A program made the translations under genes and the position numbers. From UBA935 sp031556725 (lineage in GTDB: Bacteria > Bacillota > Clostridia > Lachnospirales > Lachnospiraceae), in contig JAVBSL010000008.1 in the NCBI GenBank assembly GCA_031556725.1, forward strand, positions 62,001 to 126,000: DNA of 64,000 nt, given 5' to 3'. The first letter of the stretch is position 1. Each line of letters opens with the position of its first letter. Below the pieces are notes generated by a model. It was not told the DNA's origin. It saw nothing but the letters and a program-made list of their open reading frames with translations, and did no database searches. Of this stretch, positions 1-7,391 are shown piece after piece.

Positions 1-64
1 AATAGCAACCGACATTGCGGAAGCAATACCGGTTATATTACAAAGAGCGGAGGAACGAAGATGA
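1..64 (+). CDS. 3' end of an upstream gene, possibly NAD(P)H-hydrate dehydratase
   Basis: An open frame runs from the window edge (codons from base 2) and stops at TGA 62-64, overlapping the ATG of alr as ATGA. The visible C-terminus is about 20 residues and includes ATDIAEAIPVILQRAEE. That ending resembles the C-terminus of ADP-dependent NAD(P)H-hydrate dehydratases (NnrD/Nnr), which are often encoded just upstream of alr in Firmicutes. The assignment rests on very few residues plus synteny and is an inference. The 1-base-offset overlap suggests translational coupling with alr. Confidence 0.45.
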   Translation, partial: IATDIAEAIPVILQRAEERR

Positions 65-1239
65 AGGAGAATTACCAAAGAGGTTACATCCGGGTGGATT
101 TAGATGCTGTTCGGAATAACATCCTGAATATGAAGAAAAATATCAGTGACCGTACCGGCATCATTGCGGTTATTAAGGCAGACGGTTACGGACATGGAGC
201 GATTCCCATCGGAAAGGAGCTGGAGGAACTGGACTGTATTCATGGATTTGCCGTAGCTACAGCCGAAGAAGCTTTTATTTTACGGAAAAGCGGAATCCAC
301 AAACCGCTGCTGGTTTTAGGCTATACCTTTCCTTATGCCTATGAAGAATTGATCAAGGAGCAGATTGCCATAACGGTTTTTAGAGAAGATACCCTGGAAC
401 AGCTTTCGCAATGTGCCGGGCGGCTTAAGGCCAGGGCTCAGGTGCATATAAAAGTAGATACCGGTATGACCAGACTGGGGATTGCTCCGGACGATTCCGG
501 ATTCACTTATGTACAAAAAGTTCTGGACACAGAGAACCTTAGACTGGAAGGAATGTTCACTCATTTTGCCAAAGCCGACGAACGGGATAAATCCGGAGCG
601 GAAGAACAGTTAAGGCAATTCAAACAATTTACGGAAAGAATAGAAAAAGAATTGCATTATCAAATTCCTTTAAAGCATTGTTCCAACAGTGCCGGCATCA
701 TCGAAATGAAAGATGCCAATATGGATGCGGTTCGGGCAGGCATATCGCTATACGGCTTATGGCCTTCCGAGGAGGTCGGCAAAGAAAATGTACAGTTAAT
801 TCCGGCGCTGTCTTTTCACAGCCAAATCGTCATGATGAAGGAAGTGGGCGCAGGAGTGCCGGTGAGCTATGGCGGAACCTACATAACGAAACAAAATACC
901 AAGATCGCCACCATACCGGTGGGTTACGGTGACGGATATCCCCGCAGCTTATCCAACAAAGGATATGTTCTGATCCGGGGGCAGAAGGCGCCCATCATCG
1001 GGCGGATTTGTATGGATCAGTTTATGGTGGATGTGACAGACATAACCGGCGCATGTGAAGGTGATCGGGTAACTTTAATCGGTGTGGATGGTGAGTGTCA
1101 ATTAACGGCTGAAATGGTGGGGGATCTTTCCGGAAGATTTAATTATGAACTGGTTTGTGATTTCGGAAAAAGAATACCCCGAGTATATACAAAAGGAGGG
1201 GCGATAGTATCAAGTAAAGATTATTATCAGGATTTTTGA
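61..1239 (+). CDS. alr: alanine racemase
   Basis: This PLP-dependent enzyme interconverts L- and D-alanine in the cytoplasm and supplies D-Ala for peptidoglycan. The product has 392 residues, the usual length for the family. The N-terminal barrel carries the PLP-lysine motif AVIKADGYGHG (about residues 36-46). The C-terminal beta domain carries the catalytic tyrosine in PVSYGGTY and the GYGDGYPR and GRICMDQFMVDVT signatures. The ATG at 61 follows an AGCGGAGGAACG ribosome binding site and overlaps the previous stop codon. A MazF-type gene follows after 80 bases, the usual alr-mazF order of Firmicutes. Confidence 0.97.
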   Translation: MKENYQRGYIRVDLDAVRNNILNMKKNISDRTGIIAVIKADGYGHGAIPIGKELEELDCIHGFAVATAEEAFILRKSGIHKPLLVLGYTFPYAYEELIKEQIAITVFREDTLEQLSQCAGRLKARAQVHIKVDTGMTRLGIAPDDSGFTYVQKVLDTENLRLEGMFTHFAKADERDKSGAEEQLRQFKQFTERIEKELHYQIPLKHCSNSAGIIEMKDANMDAVRAGISLYGLWPSEEVGKENVQLIPALSFHSQIVMMKEVGAGVPVSYGGTYITKQNTKIATIPVGYGDGYPRSLSNKGYVLIRGQKAPIIGRICMDQFMVDVTDITGACEGDRVTLIGVDGECQLTAEMVGDLSGRFNYELVCDFGKRIPRVYTKGGAIVSSKDYYQDF

Positions 1240-1254
1240 TATTTTTCGGACCAT

Positions 1255-1284
1255 TTGAATACCTTCAGACAATGCGGTTATACT
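1255..1284 (+). promoter_or_regulatory. candidate sigma-A promoter for the mazF-like gene
   Basis: TTGAAT (1255-1260) and TATACT (1279-1284) are separated by 18 bases in the alr-mazF gap. Each box matches the sigma-A consensus at 4-5 of 6 positions. If used, it would let the toxin gene be transcribed independently of alr. Confidence 0.5.
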
Positions 1285-1319
1285 ATTAAACAGAATTGAA
1301 TGAAGGGTGTGTGAAACAT

Positions 1320-1667
1320 GTGGAAATAAAACGCGGAGATATATATTATGCAGACTTAAGACCGGTAGTAGGCTCAGAACAGGGTGGCATCAGACCGGTG
1401 TTGATTATCCAGAATGATATTGGAAATAAACATAGTCCGACAGTTATATGTGCGGCAATTACATCAAAAATGAATAAGGCAAAATTACCTACTCATATAG
1501 AGCTGAATGCCAGACAGAATGAAATGGTCAAGGACTCGGTTATCTTATTAGAACAATTGCGGACCATTGACAAGAAGCGGCTGAAAGACAAAGTATGCCG
1601 TCTGGACAGCGATATTATGGAAAAGGTGAATAAGGGATTGCTCATCAGTCTGGAGCTGAATACATAG
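1320..1667 (+). CDS. MazF/PemK-family endoribonuclease toxin (EndoA/NdoA-like)
   Basis: The product is probably a sequence-specific mRNA interferase that cleaves single-stranded RNA. About 115 residues match the EndoA/NdoA pattern of Gram-positive bacteria: KRGDIYYADL at the start, PVVGSEQGGIRPVLIIQND (the conserved arginine of RPVL), then ICAAITSK, LPTHIEL and VILLEQLRTIDKKRL. I place the start at GTG 1320 because family members begin a few residues before KRGD. GTG 1311 and TTG 1296 in the same frame are alternatives, and AAGGG (1303-1307) is the likely ribosome binding site. In Bacillus a MazE-like antitoxin gene sits between alr and the toxin; here the 80-base gap has no room for one. Confidence 0.93.
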   Translation: MEIKRGDIYYADLRPVVGSEQGGIRPVLIIQNDIGNKHSPTVICAAITSKMNKAKLPTHIELNARQNEMVKDSVILLEQLRTIDKKRLKDKVCRLDSDIMEKVNKGLLISLELNT

Positions 1668-1695
1668 GCAATAAACAGTGACGGATGTGAAAATC

Positions 1696-1724
1696 TTGAC
1701 GGAATACCTTGAGAATGGTATAGT
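1696..1724 (+). promoter_or_regulatory. sigma-A-type promoter for the CBS-domain membrane protein
   Basis: TTGACG (1696-1701) and TATAGT (1719-1724) have a 17-base spacer, 5 of 6 matches in each box. The promoter lies 47 bases before the chosen start at 1772. Confidence 0.7.
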
Positions 1725-1771
1725 TTAGAGTGATATTTTGCGAAAGAATTTCTGATTTAAAGGAGAAAGAG

Positions 1772-3070
1772 ATGGACGACGGTGGTGTCACGGTCAGTTA
1801 TGTGTTTTTTGGAGTGCTGTTATTAACGGAATTGTTTTTTTTCGGATTTGACTCTGCATTACACAGTTTAAGTTTTAAAGAGGTTTCGGCCAGAACGGAA
1901 GAAGACAAGAGGGCAAGAAAGCTTGCAGATATGTTGCTGAAGCCGCAGATTTATAACAATACATTTCAATTGATCATTACCTTGATTCAATTGATCATGG
2001 GCGGCTTTTTCCTGATTAAGCTGATTACATTCGGGCATCGGTTTATCAATCTGCGGTTCAAGGGCGTTACCGTGGTTGCCGCCACAGCGGTGCTGATGTA
2101 CATATTATTAACTTTTGGTATGCTGATTCCCCGAAAATTAGCCGCCAAGCATCCGGAAAAGTGGGCATATTCCGGTGTAAATGTTGTTTATGCCATTATG
2201 ACGCTGCTAAAGCCCCTGACCGGACTGGTTTGGGCTACGGCGAAAGGGATTTTGTGGCTTTTCGGAATCCGGGCAGACAAAGAAAACGATGATGTGACGG
2301 AAGAAGAAATCATTTCCATGGTCAATGAAGGTCATGAGCAGGGTGTATTGCTGGCCACCGAGGCCGAGATGATTACCAATATATTTGAATTTGGCGATAA
2401 GGTGGCCAAGGATATTATGACGCAGCGTAAAAATATCCTGGCCATAGACAAGCAGGTGACGCTGGCCGAAGCAGTAGCTTATATGTTAGGCGAGAGTAAA
2501 AGCCGTTTCCCTGTATATGAGGATAACATTGATCATATTATCGGCATCCTGCATTTGCGTGATGCCATGCGGGCCCATGCCAATGAAGACTTAAGGAACA
2601 TGCCCATTGCCGAGATCAGCGGTCCTATCAGAGAAGCAGTGTTCATACCGGAAACCAAGAAGATTGACGGCTTATTTCATTATATGCAGCAGGCAAAGAC
2701 CCAGATGGTTATCGTGGTGGATGAATACGGGCAAACGGTAGGCTTGATCGCCATGGAGGATATCCTGGAAGAAATCGTCGGAAATATTATGGATGAATAT
2801 GACGAAGACGAGGAATACATAGAAGCAACCGAAAATCAGGATGAATATATTATCGAAGGAAAAACTCCGCTGGAGGAATTGGAAGAGCGGTTTGACATTT
2901 CCTTTGAAGAGGAAGAATTTGACACGCTGAACGGTTTCCTGATTTCCAAGATGGATAAGATTCCGGATGAAAATGAAGAATTTGATATTGATGTGGGCAG
3001 TTATAATTTCCGGATCATAACTGTTGAAAATAAAATGATAACAAGCGTTTTAGTAACGAAAAAGGAGTAA
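1772..3070 (+). CDS. CNNM/CorC-family membrane protein with CBS pair (hemolysin C-like)
   Basis: This is an integral membrane protein of the UPF0053/CNNM family, whose members are linked to Mg2+ or other divalent cation transport; older annotations say hemolysin. At 432 residues it has the family architecture. The DUF21-type membrane domain spans about residues 1-180 with hydrophobic segments near 8-28, 60-80 and 95-120. A CBS pair follows (NILAIDKQVTL, SRFPVYEDNIDHIIGILHLRD, VDEYGQTVGLIAMEDILEEI). A C-terminal CorC/HlyC domain contains DTLNGFLISKMDKIP. ATG 1772 is preferred over an upstream in-frame ATG at 1730 because AGGAG (1761-1765) sits 6 bases before it. The stop overlaps the ribosome binding site of the yebC-like gene. 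Confidence 0.9.
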   Translation: MDDGGVTVSYVFFGVLLLTELFFFGFDSALHSLSFKEVSARTEEDKRARKLADMLLKPQIYNNTFQLIITLIQLIMGGFFLIKLITFGHRFINLRFKGVTVVAATAVLMYILLTFGMLIPRKLAAKHPEKWAYSGVNVVYAIMTLLKPLTGLVWATAKGILWLFGIRADKENDDVTEEEIISMVNEGHEQGVLLATEAEMITNIFEFGDKVAKDIMTQRKNILAIDKQVTLAEAVAYMLGESKSRFPVYEDNIDHIIGILHLRDAMRAHANEDLRNMPIAEISGPIREAVFIPETKKIDGLFHYMQQAKTQMVIVVDEYGQTVGLIAMEDILEEIVGNIMDEYDEDEEYIEATENQDEYIIEGKTPLEELEERFDISFEEEEFDTLNGFLISKMDKIPDENEEFDIDVGSYNFRIITVENKMITSVLVTKKE

Positions 3071-3073
3071 GAT

Positions 3074-3802
3074 ATGTCAGGACATTCAAAATTTGCAAAC
3101 ATTAAACACAAGAAAGAAAAAAACGATGCCGTTAAGGGTAAGATTTTTACCATTATCGGCAGAGAAATCGCTGTAGCGGTAAAAGAAGGCGGACCCGATC
3201 CGGCCAATAACAGCAAGCTTGCCCAGGTAATTGCCAAGGCTAAAGCGAACAATGTACCCAATGATACCGTGGACAGAGGAATCAAGAAAGCTGCCGGTGA
3301 TGTGAACAGCGTTAATTATAAGGTTATTACTTATGAAGGCTATGGACCTAACGGAATTGCCATTATTGTCGATGCCCTGACCGATAATCAGAATCGCACG
3401 GCAGCTAATGTCAGAAGTGCTTTTTCCAAAGGAAACGGCAGTATCGGAACCCCCGGCTGCGTATCCTTTATGTTTGACCGCAAGGGCCAGATTATTATTG
3501 ATAAAGAAGAATGTGAAATGGAAGCCGATGATTTGATGATGATGGCTTTGGATGCCGGTGCCGAGGATTTTTCCGAAGAAGAGGATTGCTTTGAAGTTTT
3601 AACCGATCCGGATGCCTTTGATGAAGTACATAAAGCACTGGAAGCCGCCGGTATTCCTTTTGCCTCCGCGGAGGTTACTATGATTCCTCAAAATTATGTG
3701 GAATTGACTGATGAAACAGCCATTAAAAATCTAAATAAGACGTTGGATTTGCTGGATGAAGATGATGATGTGCAGGCAGTATATCACAACTGGGATGAGT
3801 AG
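3074..3802 (+). CDS. YebC/TACO1-family regulator or translation factor
   Basis: The 242-residue product begins with the family signature MSGHSKFANIKHKK and continues with IGREI, ANNSKLAQVIAKAKANNVPND, YEGYGPNGIAI and NRTAANVRSAFSK. YebC proteins were described as transcriptional regulators and more recently as factors helping ribosomes translate proline stretches; which role applies cannot be read from sequence. The length is normal. AAAGGAG before ATG 3074 overlaps the end of the preceding gene, so the two genes are probably co-transcribed. The phenylalanine at SKFANIKHKK, where many homologues have tryptophan, is a known variant in clostridia. Confidence 0.93.
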   Translation: MSGHSKFANIKHKKEKNDAVKGKIFTIIGREIAVAVKEGGPDPANNSKLAQVIAKAKANNVPNDTVDRGIKKAAGDVNSVNYKVITYEGYGPNGIAIIVDALTDNQNRTAANVRSAFSKGNGSIGTPGCVSFMFDRKGQIIIDKEECEMEADDLMMMALDAGAEDFSEEEDCFEVLTDPDAFDEVHKALEAAGIPFASAEVTMIPQNYVELTDETAIKNLNKTLDLLDEDDDVQAVYHNWDE

Positions 3803-3823
3803 AAAATAAGGAGCGGAACAAGA

Positions 3824-5095
3824 ATGAAAAAAGAAACCATATGTATTCAATCGGGCTGGAAACCGGGAAATGGCGAGCCGAGAGTTCTGCCCATTTATCA
3901 AAGCACTACTTTTAAATATGAGAGTTCCGAAGAGATGGGCAAGCTGTTCGATCTGGAAGCTTCGGGATATTTTTACAGCAGACTGCAGAATCCTACCAAT
4001 GATTTTGTGGCGGGGAAGATTTGTGAACTGGAAGGCGGCGTGGCCGCCATGTTAACCGCTTCCGGACAAGCGGCTAATTATTATGCGATTTTTAATATTT
4101 GTGAAGCCGGTGATCATATTGTCCTGTCCAGCACTGTTTATGGCGGAACCTTTAATCTGGTTACGGTGACCATGCAGAAGATGGGCATATCCTGCACCAT
4201 TGTGGATCCGGATGCCTCTTATGAAGAAATAAGCAAAGCTTTTCAGGAGAATACCAAATGTATGCTGGCAGAAACCATTGCCAATCCGGCATTAGTGGTA
4301 ATTGATATTGAAAAATTAGCCAAGGTGGCTCATGATCATCAGGTACCGCTGATTGTGGATAATACCTTTGCAACTCCGGTGAATTGTAATCCTTTCGTAT
4401 GGGGAGCAGATATTGTAACTCATTCCACCTCCAAATATATGGATGGCCATGCCATCAGTTTAGGCGGTGCAATTGTAGATTCGGGTAATTTTGACTTTGG
4501 CAAATATCCGGATAAGTTTCCCGGATTATGTACCCCGGATGATTCTTATCATGGTATCATTTATACCGAAAAATTCGGTAAAGGTGCTTATATAACCAAA
4601 GCAACCGTACAGCTGATGAGGGACTTAGGCTCAATGCAATCCCCCCAGAATGCCTTTTTACTGAATGTGGGGCTGGAAACATTATCCCTTAGAATGGAAC
4701 GTCACTGTGCTAATGCTTTGGCAGTAGCCGAATATCTGGAAAAACATGAAAAAGTAGCCTGGGTTAATTATCCCGGATTGCCGGGCAATCGTTATTATGA
4801 TCTGGCTCGGAAATACATGCCGGGGGGAACCTGCGGGGTAATTTCTTTTGGTTTAAAATCCGGCCGTGAAGGTGCGGAGAAGATGATGGATCACTTGGGA
4901 TTGGCGGCAATCGTAACCCATGTGGCGGATGCCAGAACCAGTGTACTGCATCCCGCCAGCCACACCCATCGCCAGATGAATGACGAACAGCTTAAAGAAG
5001 CCGGTGTGGCTCCCGATCTAATCCGTTTTTCGGTGGGTATCGAACACATCGATGACATTATCGCTGACTTGGAGCAAGCTTTGGTATTTGCCTGA
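3824..5095 (+). CDS. metY: O-acetylhomoserine sulfhydrylase (PLP-dependent)
   Basis: This is a 423-residue cytoplasmic Cys/Met-metabolism PLP enzyme. It most likely makes homocysteine from O-acetylhomoserine and sulfide. Visible motifs are the substrate loop PIYQSTTFKYES, YSRLQNPTND, the PLP-stacking region SSTVYGGTFNL, the aspartate in PLIVDNTFATP and the PLP lysine in VTHSTSKYMDGHA. The length and the TPDDSYHG insertion fit the O-acetylhomoserine aminocarboxypropyltransferase subgroup rather than cystathionine gamma-synthase or lyase. AAGGAGCGGAAC precedes ATG 3824, 22 bases after the yebC-like stop. No SAM riboswitch is visible in front of it. Confidence 0.9.
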   Translation: MKKETICIQSGWKPGNGEPRVLPIYQSTTFKYESSEEMGKLFDLEASGYFYSRLQNPTNDFVAGKICELEGGVAAMLTASGQAANYYAIFNICEAGDHIVLSSTVYGGTFNLVTVTMQKMGISCTIVDPDASYEEISKAFQENTKCMLAETIANPALVVIDIEKLAKVAHDHQVPLIVDNTFATPVNCNPFVWGADIVTHSTSKYMDGHAISLGGAIVDSGNFDFGKYPDKFPGLCTPDDSYHGIIYTEKFGKGAYITKATVQLMRDLGSMQSPQNAFLLNVGLETLSLRMERHCANALAVAEYLEKHEKVAWVNYPGLPGNRYYDLARKYMPGGTCGVISFGLKSGREGAEKMMDHLGLAAIVTHVADARTSVLHPASHTHRQMNDEQLKEAGVAPDLIRFSVGIEHIDDIIADLEQALVFA

Positions 5096-5135
5096 GAAGC
5101 TACTAAAACGTATGATAAATGTGAAAGGAAGACTT

Positions 5136-6557
5136 ATGAGGATGGAAACGAAAAAATCGTGGATCAGCTACGTGTGGTGGTTTCTTTTTTCAGTGTGTGC
5201 AGTGGTTTTGATGGTGCAGGAAGTGCTGCATGTCAGCAACTATGCTTTTGCTGATAAGGAACTGCTGATGCAAGTCGGTCTGGCCGGTCTTTCTTTTGTA
5301 ATAGCAATTATCTGCGGTGTAACAGTTTATGCAATTAGCAGAGGCTGTGGGAACAAACAGTTTGGCAGATGGTTTTTTTTCTGGACAGAGATTGAATTTT
5401 GGGTAGCAGTAGTTGTACTGTTTTATTTTCGCTTTTTTTATCGGATGGTACCCAGGGAAAACATTGATACACAGTTACTTTACAGTGCCCTGATTCAAAA
5501 CGGTAAGACAGGAAGAGAGGTGCTGTCAGGCATTTCGGCTTTGTATGTGGATGTTCTTTCCGTATTTTTTTCCTTTGTGGGAAATAATGCGGAAATGGTC
5601 TTTTATTTGCAGTTTATTTTGCAGATACTAACGGTTATACTGATATATTTTGCGGTACGGCTGCTGTGCGGCCGGGTTGCGGCCTATGGAACCGGTCTGT
5701 TGCTTATTTGTTCCGAGCAGTGGATAGATGCAGTAATGAGGTATGAACCGGAAATGATCTATATGCTTATGTGGAGTCTGATTCTGCTGCTTCTAGGCGT
5801 TTTTTATCATTATAAGGTTTTGGGGAAATGGTTTGTTGCCTTATTTGCCGGAGTGATTTGCGGAGTTTTATCTTATTATGATATCTTAGGCTTGCTTTTG
5901 CTTGTGATAGGGATTTATTTGTTTTATGCAGCGGCGGAAGTTAAAAAGACAGTCTTTTTGCTAATCGGATTTGCGGCAGGCTGTTTTACGATTTTTTTTC
6001 AGGAAGTGTTTGTAAATCAGCAAAGGTGGTATTCTCAATACACGATTCTTCCTGGACCGGTCATTGCCTTTCCGGAGGAAAGCATTCTGATGTTAGCGGT
6101 AATAGTGATTTTTTCCGGTTTTCTAATGGCTTCCTTTTGGTTGAACACAAAAAGGCGGCAGAGCATTTCTGTATGGGTGGCTGCCATGCTGTTAGTATGT
6201 GTGATTGGTCCGGTATTGGGCATAGCAGCGTTGAGACAGGAAATGTGGGTTACTTTGACGTGGAGCATTTTGGCAGGTTTTGGCCTGCAGGGAGTGATAA
6301 AGGCGGGTATGGAAGCAGGAAGTATGAAAAGAGCAGAAACAAAAGCAACCGGAGCAGAAGCAGAGTGGGCTGAAACTGTACAGGAAGAACCTTCCCGGTA
6401 TGATACCTCTACGGGAATTGAATATATTGAAAATCCGCTGCCGTTACCGCCTAAACCGGTTAAAAAGGGAATGGATTTTCCCTTTGATATTCCGGCGGAA
6501 AAATTGTACTATGATGTGAAAGTAGCAGAAGATGCGGATTATGATTTAAAGGAATAG
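5136..6557 (+). CDS. polytopic membrane protein, possibly GT-C glycosyltransferase-like
   Basis: The 473-residue product is not assigned to a family with certainty. It has roughly ten hydrophobic segments from about residue 10 to 385 and a polar C-terminal tail of about 90 residues rich in Glu, Pro and Lys. After the third segment comes a loop with NIDTQLLYSALIQNGKTG and later a short ERY-like MRYEPEMIYML stretch. The layout resembles GT-C type lipid-linked sugar transferases, but I see no diagnostic catalytic motif. ATG 5136 follows AAAGGAAG and is preferred over the longer frame from 5052, which would overlap metY. A terminator follows immediately. Confidence 0.6.
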   Translation: MRMETKKSWISYVWWFLFSVCAVVLMVQEVLHVSNYAFADKELLMQVGLAGLSFVIAIICGVTVYAISRGCGNKQFGRWFFFWTEIEFWVAVVVLFYFRFFYRMVPRENIDTQLLYSALIQNGKTGREVLSGISALYVDVLSVFFSFVGNNAEMVFYLQFILQILTVILIYFAVRLLCGRVAAYGTGLLLICSEQWIDAVMRYEPEMIYMLMWSLILLLLGVFYHYKVLGKWFVALFAGVICGVLSYYDILGLLLLVIGIYLFYAAAEVKKTVFLLIGFAAGCFTIFFQEVFVNQQRWYSQYTILPGPVIAFPEESILMLAVIVIFSGFLMASFWLNTKRRQSISVWVAAMLLVCVIGPVLGIAALRQEMWVTLTWSILAGFGLQGVIKAGMEAGSMKRAETKATGAEAEWAETVQEEPSRYDTSTGIEYIENPLPLPPKPVKKGMDFPFDIPAEKLYYDVKVAEDADYDLKE

Positions 6558-6579
6558 TTTATCCATAACAGTACATAAT

Positions 6580-6611
6580 AAAAGAGAACTGCGGTGCGGT
6601 TCTCTTTTTTT
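6580..6611 (+). terminator. rho-independent terminator
   Basis: A stem of about 10 base pairs (AAAAGAGAAC with GTTCTCTTTT) closes a 9-base loop and runs directly into a T tract. It ends the transcript that includes the polytopic membrane protein gene. Confidence 0.85.
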
Positions 6612-6637
6612 GGAAAAATTCTGTTGTGGAGGCGAAT

Positions 6638-7336
6638 ATGGGAAATAAAAAAGAGGAAGAAAATCTGAAAGAGGAAAAGCTGAAGGATGAAAAGATCGAG
6701 CAGACCGGACAATCCATGCTGGATAAGAACGAGCAGGCTCACAAAATACACTTGATTACTATTATCGGAGAAATTGAAGGCCATGAAAATCTTGGCAGTA
6801 ATTCGAAGACCACCAAGTATGAGCATATTTTGCCAAAACTGGCTTCGATTGAAGACAGCAATGAAATCGATGGTGTTTTAATTTTACTGAATACCATGGG
6901 CGGGGATGTGGAAGCCGGGCTGGCCATCGCGGAAATGATTGCCTCTTTAAGCAAGCCCACGGTGTCTTTGGTTTTGGGCGGCAGTCATTCTATTGGTGTT
7001 CCCATTGCCGTAAGTACGGATTACTCATTTGTGGTACCCACCGGGACGATGGTGATTCATCCGGTTCGTTTGAACGGTATGGTAATCGGTGTCCCTCAGA
7101 CCTTTGATTATTTTAAACAGATCCAGGACCGGATTACCGGTTTTGTATGCACCCACTGTGGAATCAAACGTGAAAGACTGGAGAAACTGATGATGGAAAC
7201 CGGATTTCTGACTAAGGATGTGGGTAGTATTCTGGTTGGAGAGGAAGCTGTAAAGGAAGGGATTATCAATGAAACCGGAGGGATAAGTGAGGCGATTGCT
7301 AAATTACATGAAATGATTGATGAAAAGAAGATTTGA
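6638..7336 (+). CDS. tepA: ClpP-like serine protease, TepA family
   Basis: The 232-residue protein has a charged N-terminal arm of about 45 residues (Lys/Glu-rich) before a ClpP-fold domain. Visible landmarks are GVLILLNTMGGDVEAGLAIAE, the nucleophile region LVLGGSHSIGVPIAVS and the histidine region TGTMVIHPVR. This is the pattern of Bacillus TepA (YmfB), a cytoplasmic ClpP relative of poorly defined substrate. GTGGAGG (6626-6632) sits 5 bases before ATG 6638, so the GTG at 6626 in the same frame is the ribosome binding site and not the start. The gene is next to the FtsK/SpoIIIE gene, the same order as in Bacillus. Confidence 0.85.
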   Translation: MGNKKEEENLKEEKLKDEKIEQTGQSMLDKNEQAHKIHLITIIGEIEGHENLGSNSKTTKYEHILPKLASIEDSNEIDGVLILLNTMGGDVEAGLAIAEMIASLSKPTVSLVLGGSHSIGVPIAVSTDYSFVVPTGTMVIHPVRLNGMVIGVPQTFDYFKQIQDRITGFVCTHCGIKRERLEKLMMETGFLTKDVGSILVGEEAVKEGIINETGGISEAIAKLHEMIDEKKI

Positions 7337-7345
7337 TGATATAAT
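7317..7345 (+). promoter_or_regulatory. extended -10 promoter for the DNA translocase gene
   Basis: TTGATG (7317-7322) and TATAAT (7340-7345) are 17 bases apart. TG at 7337-7338 forms an extended -10 (TGATATAAT). The -35 box lies inside the last codons of tepA. Confidence 0.65.
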
Positions 7346-7391
7346 ATTACGAATGTAAATAGAAGAGAATATACTTTTGAGGAATAGATAA

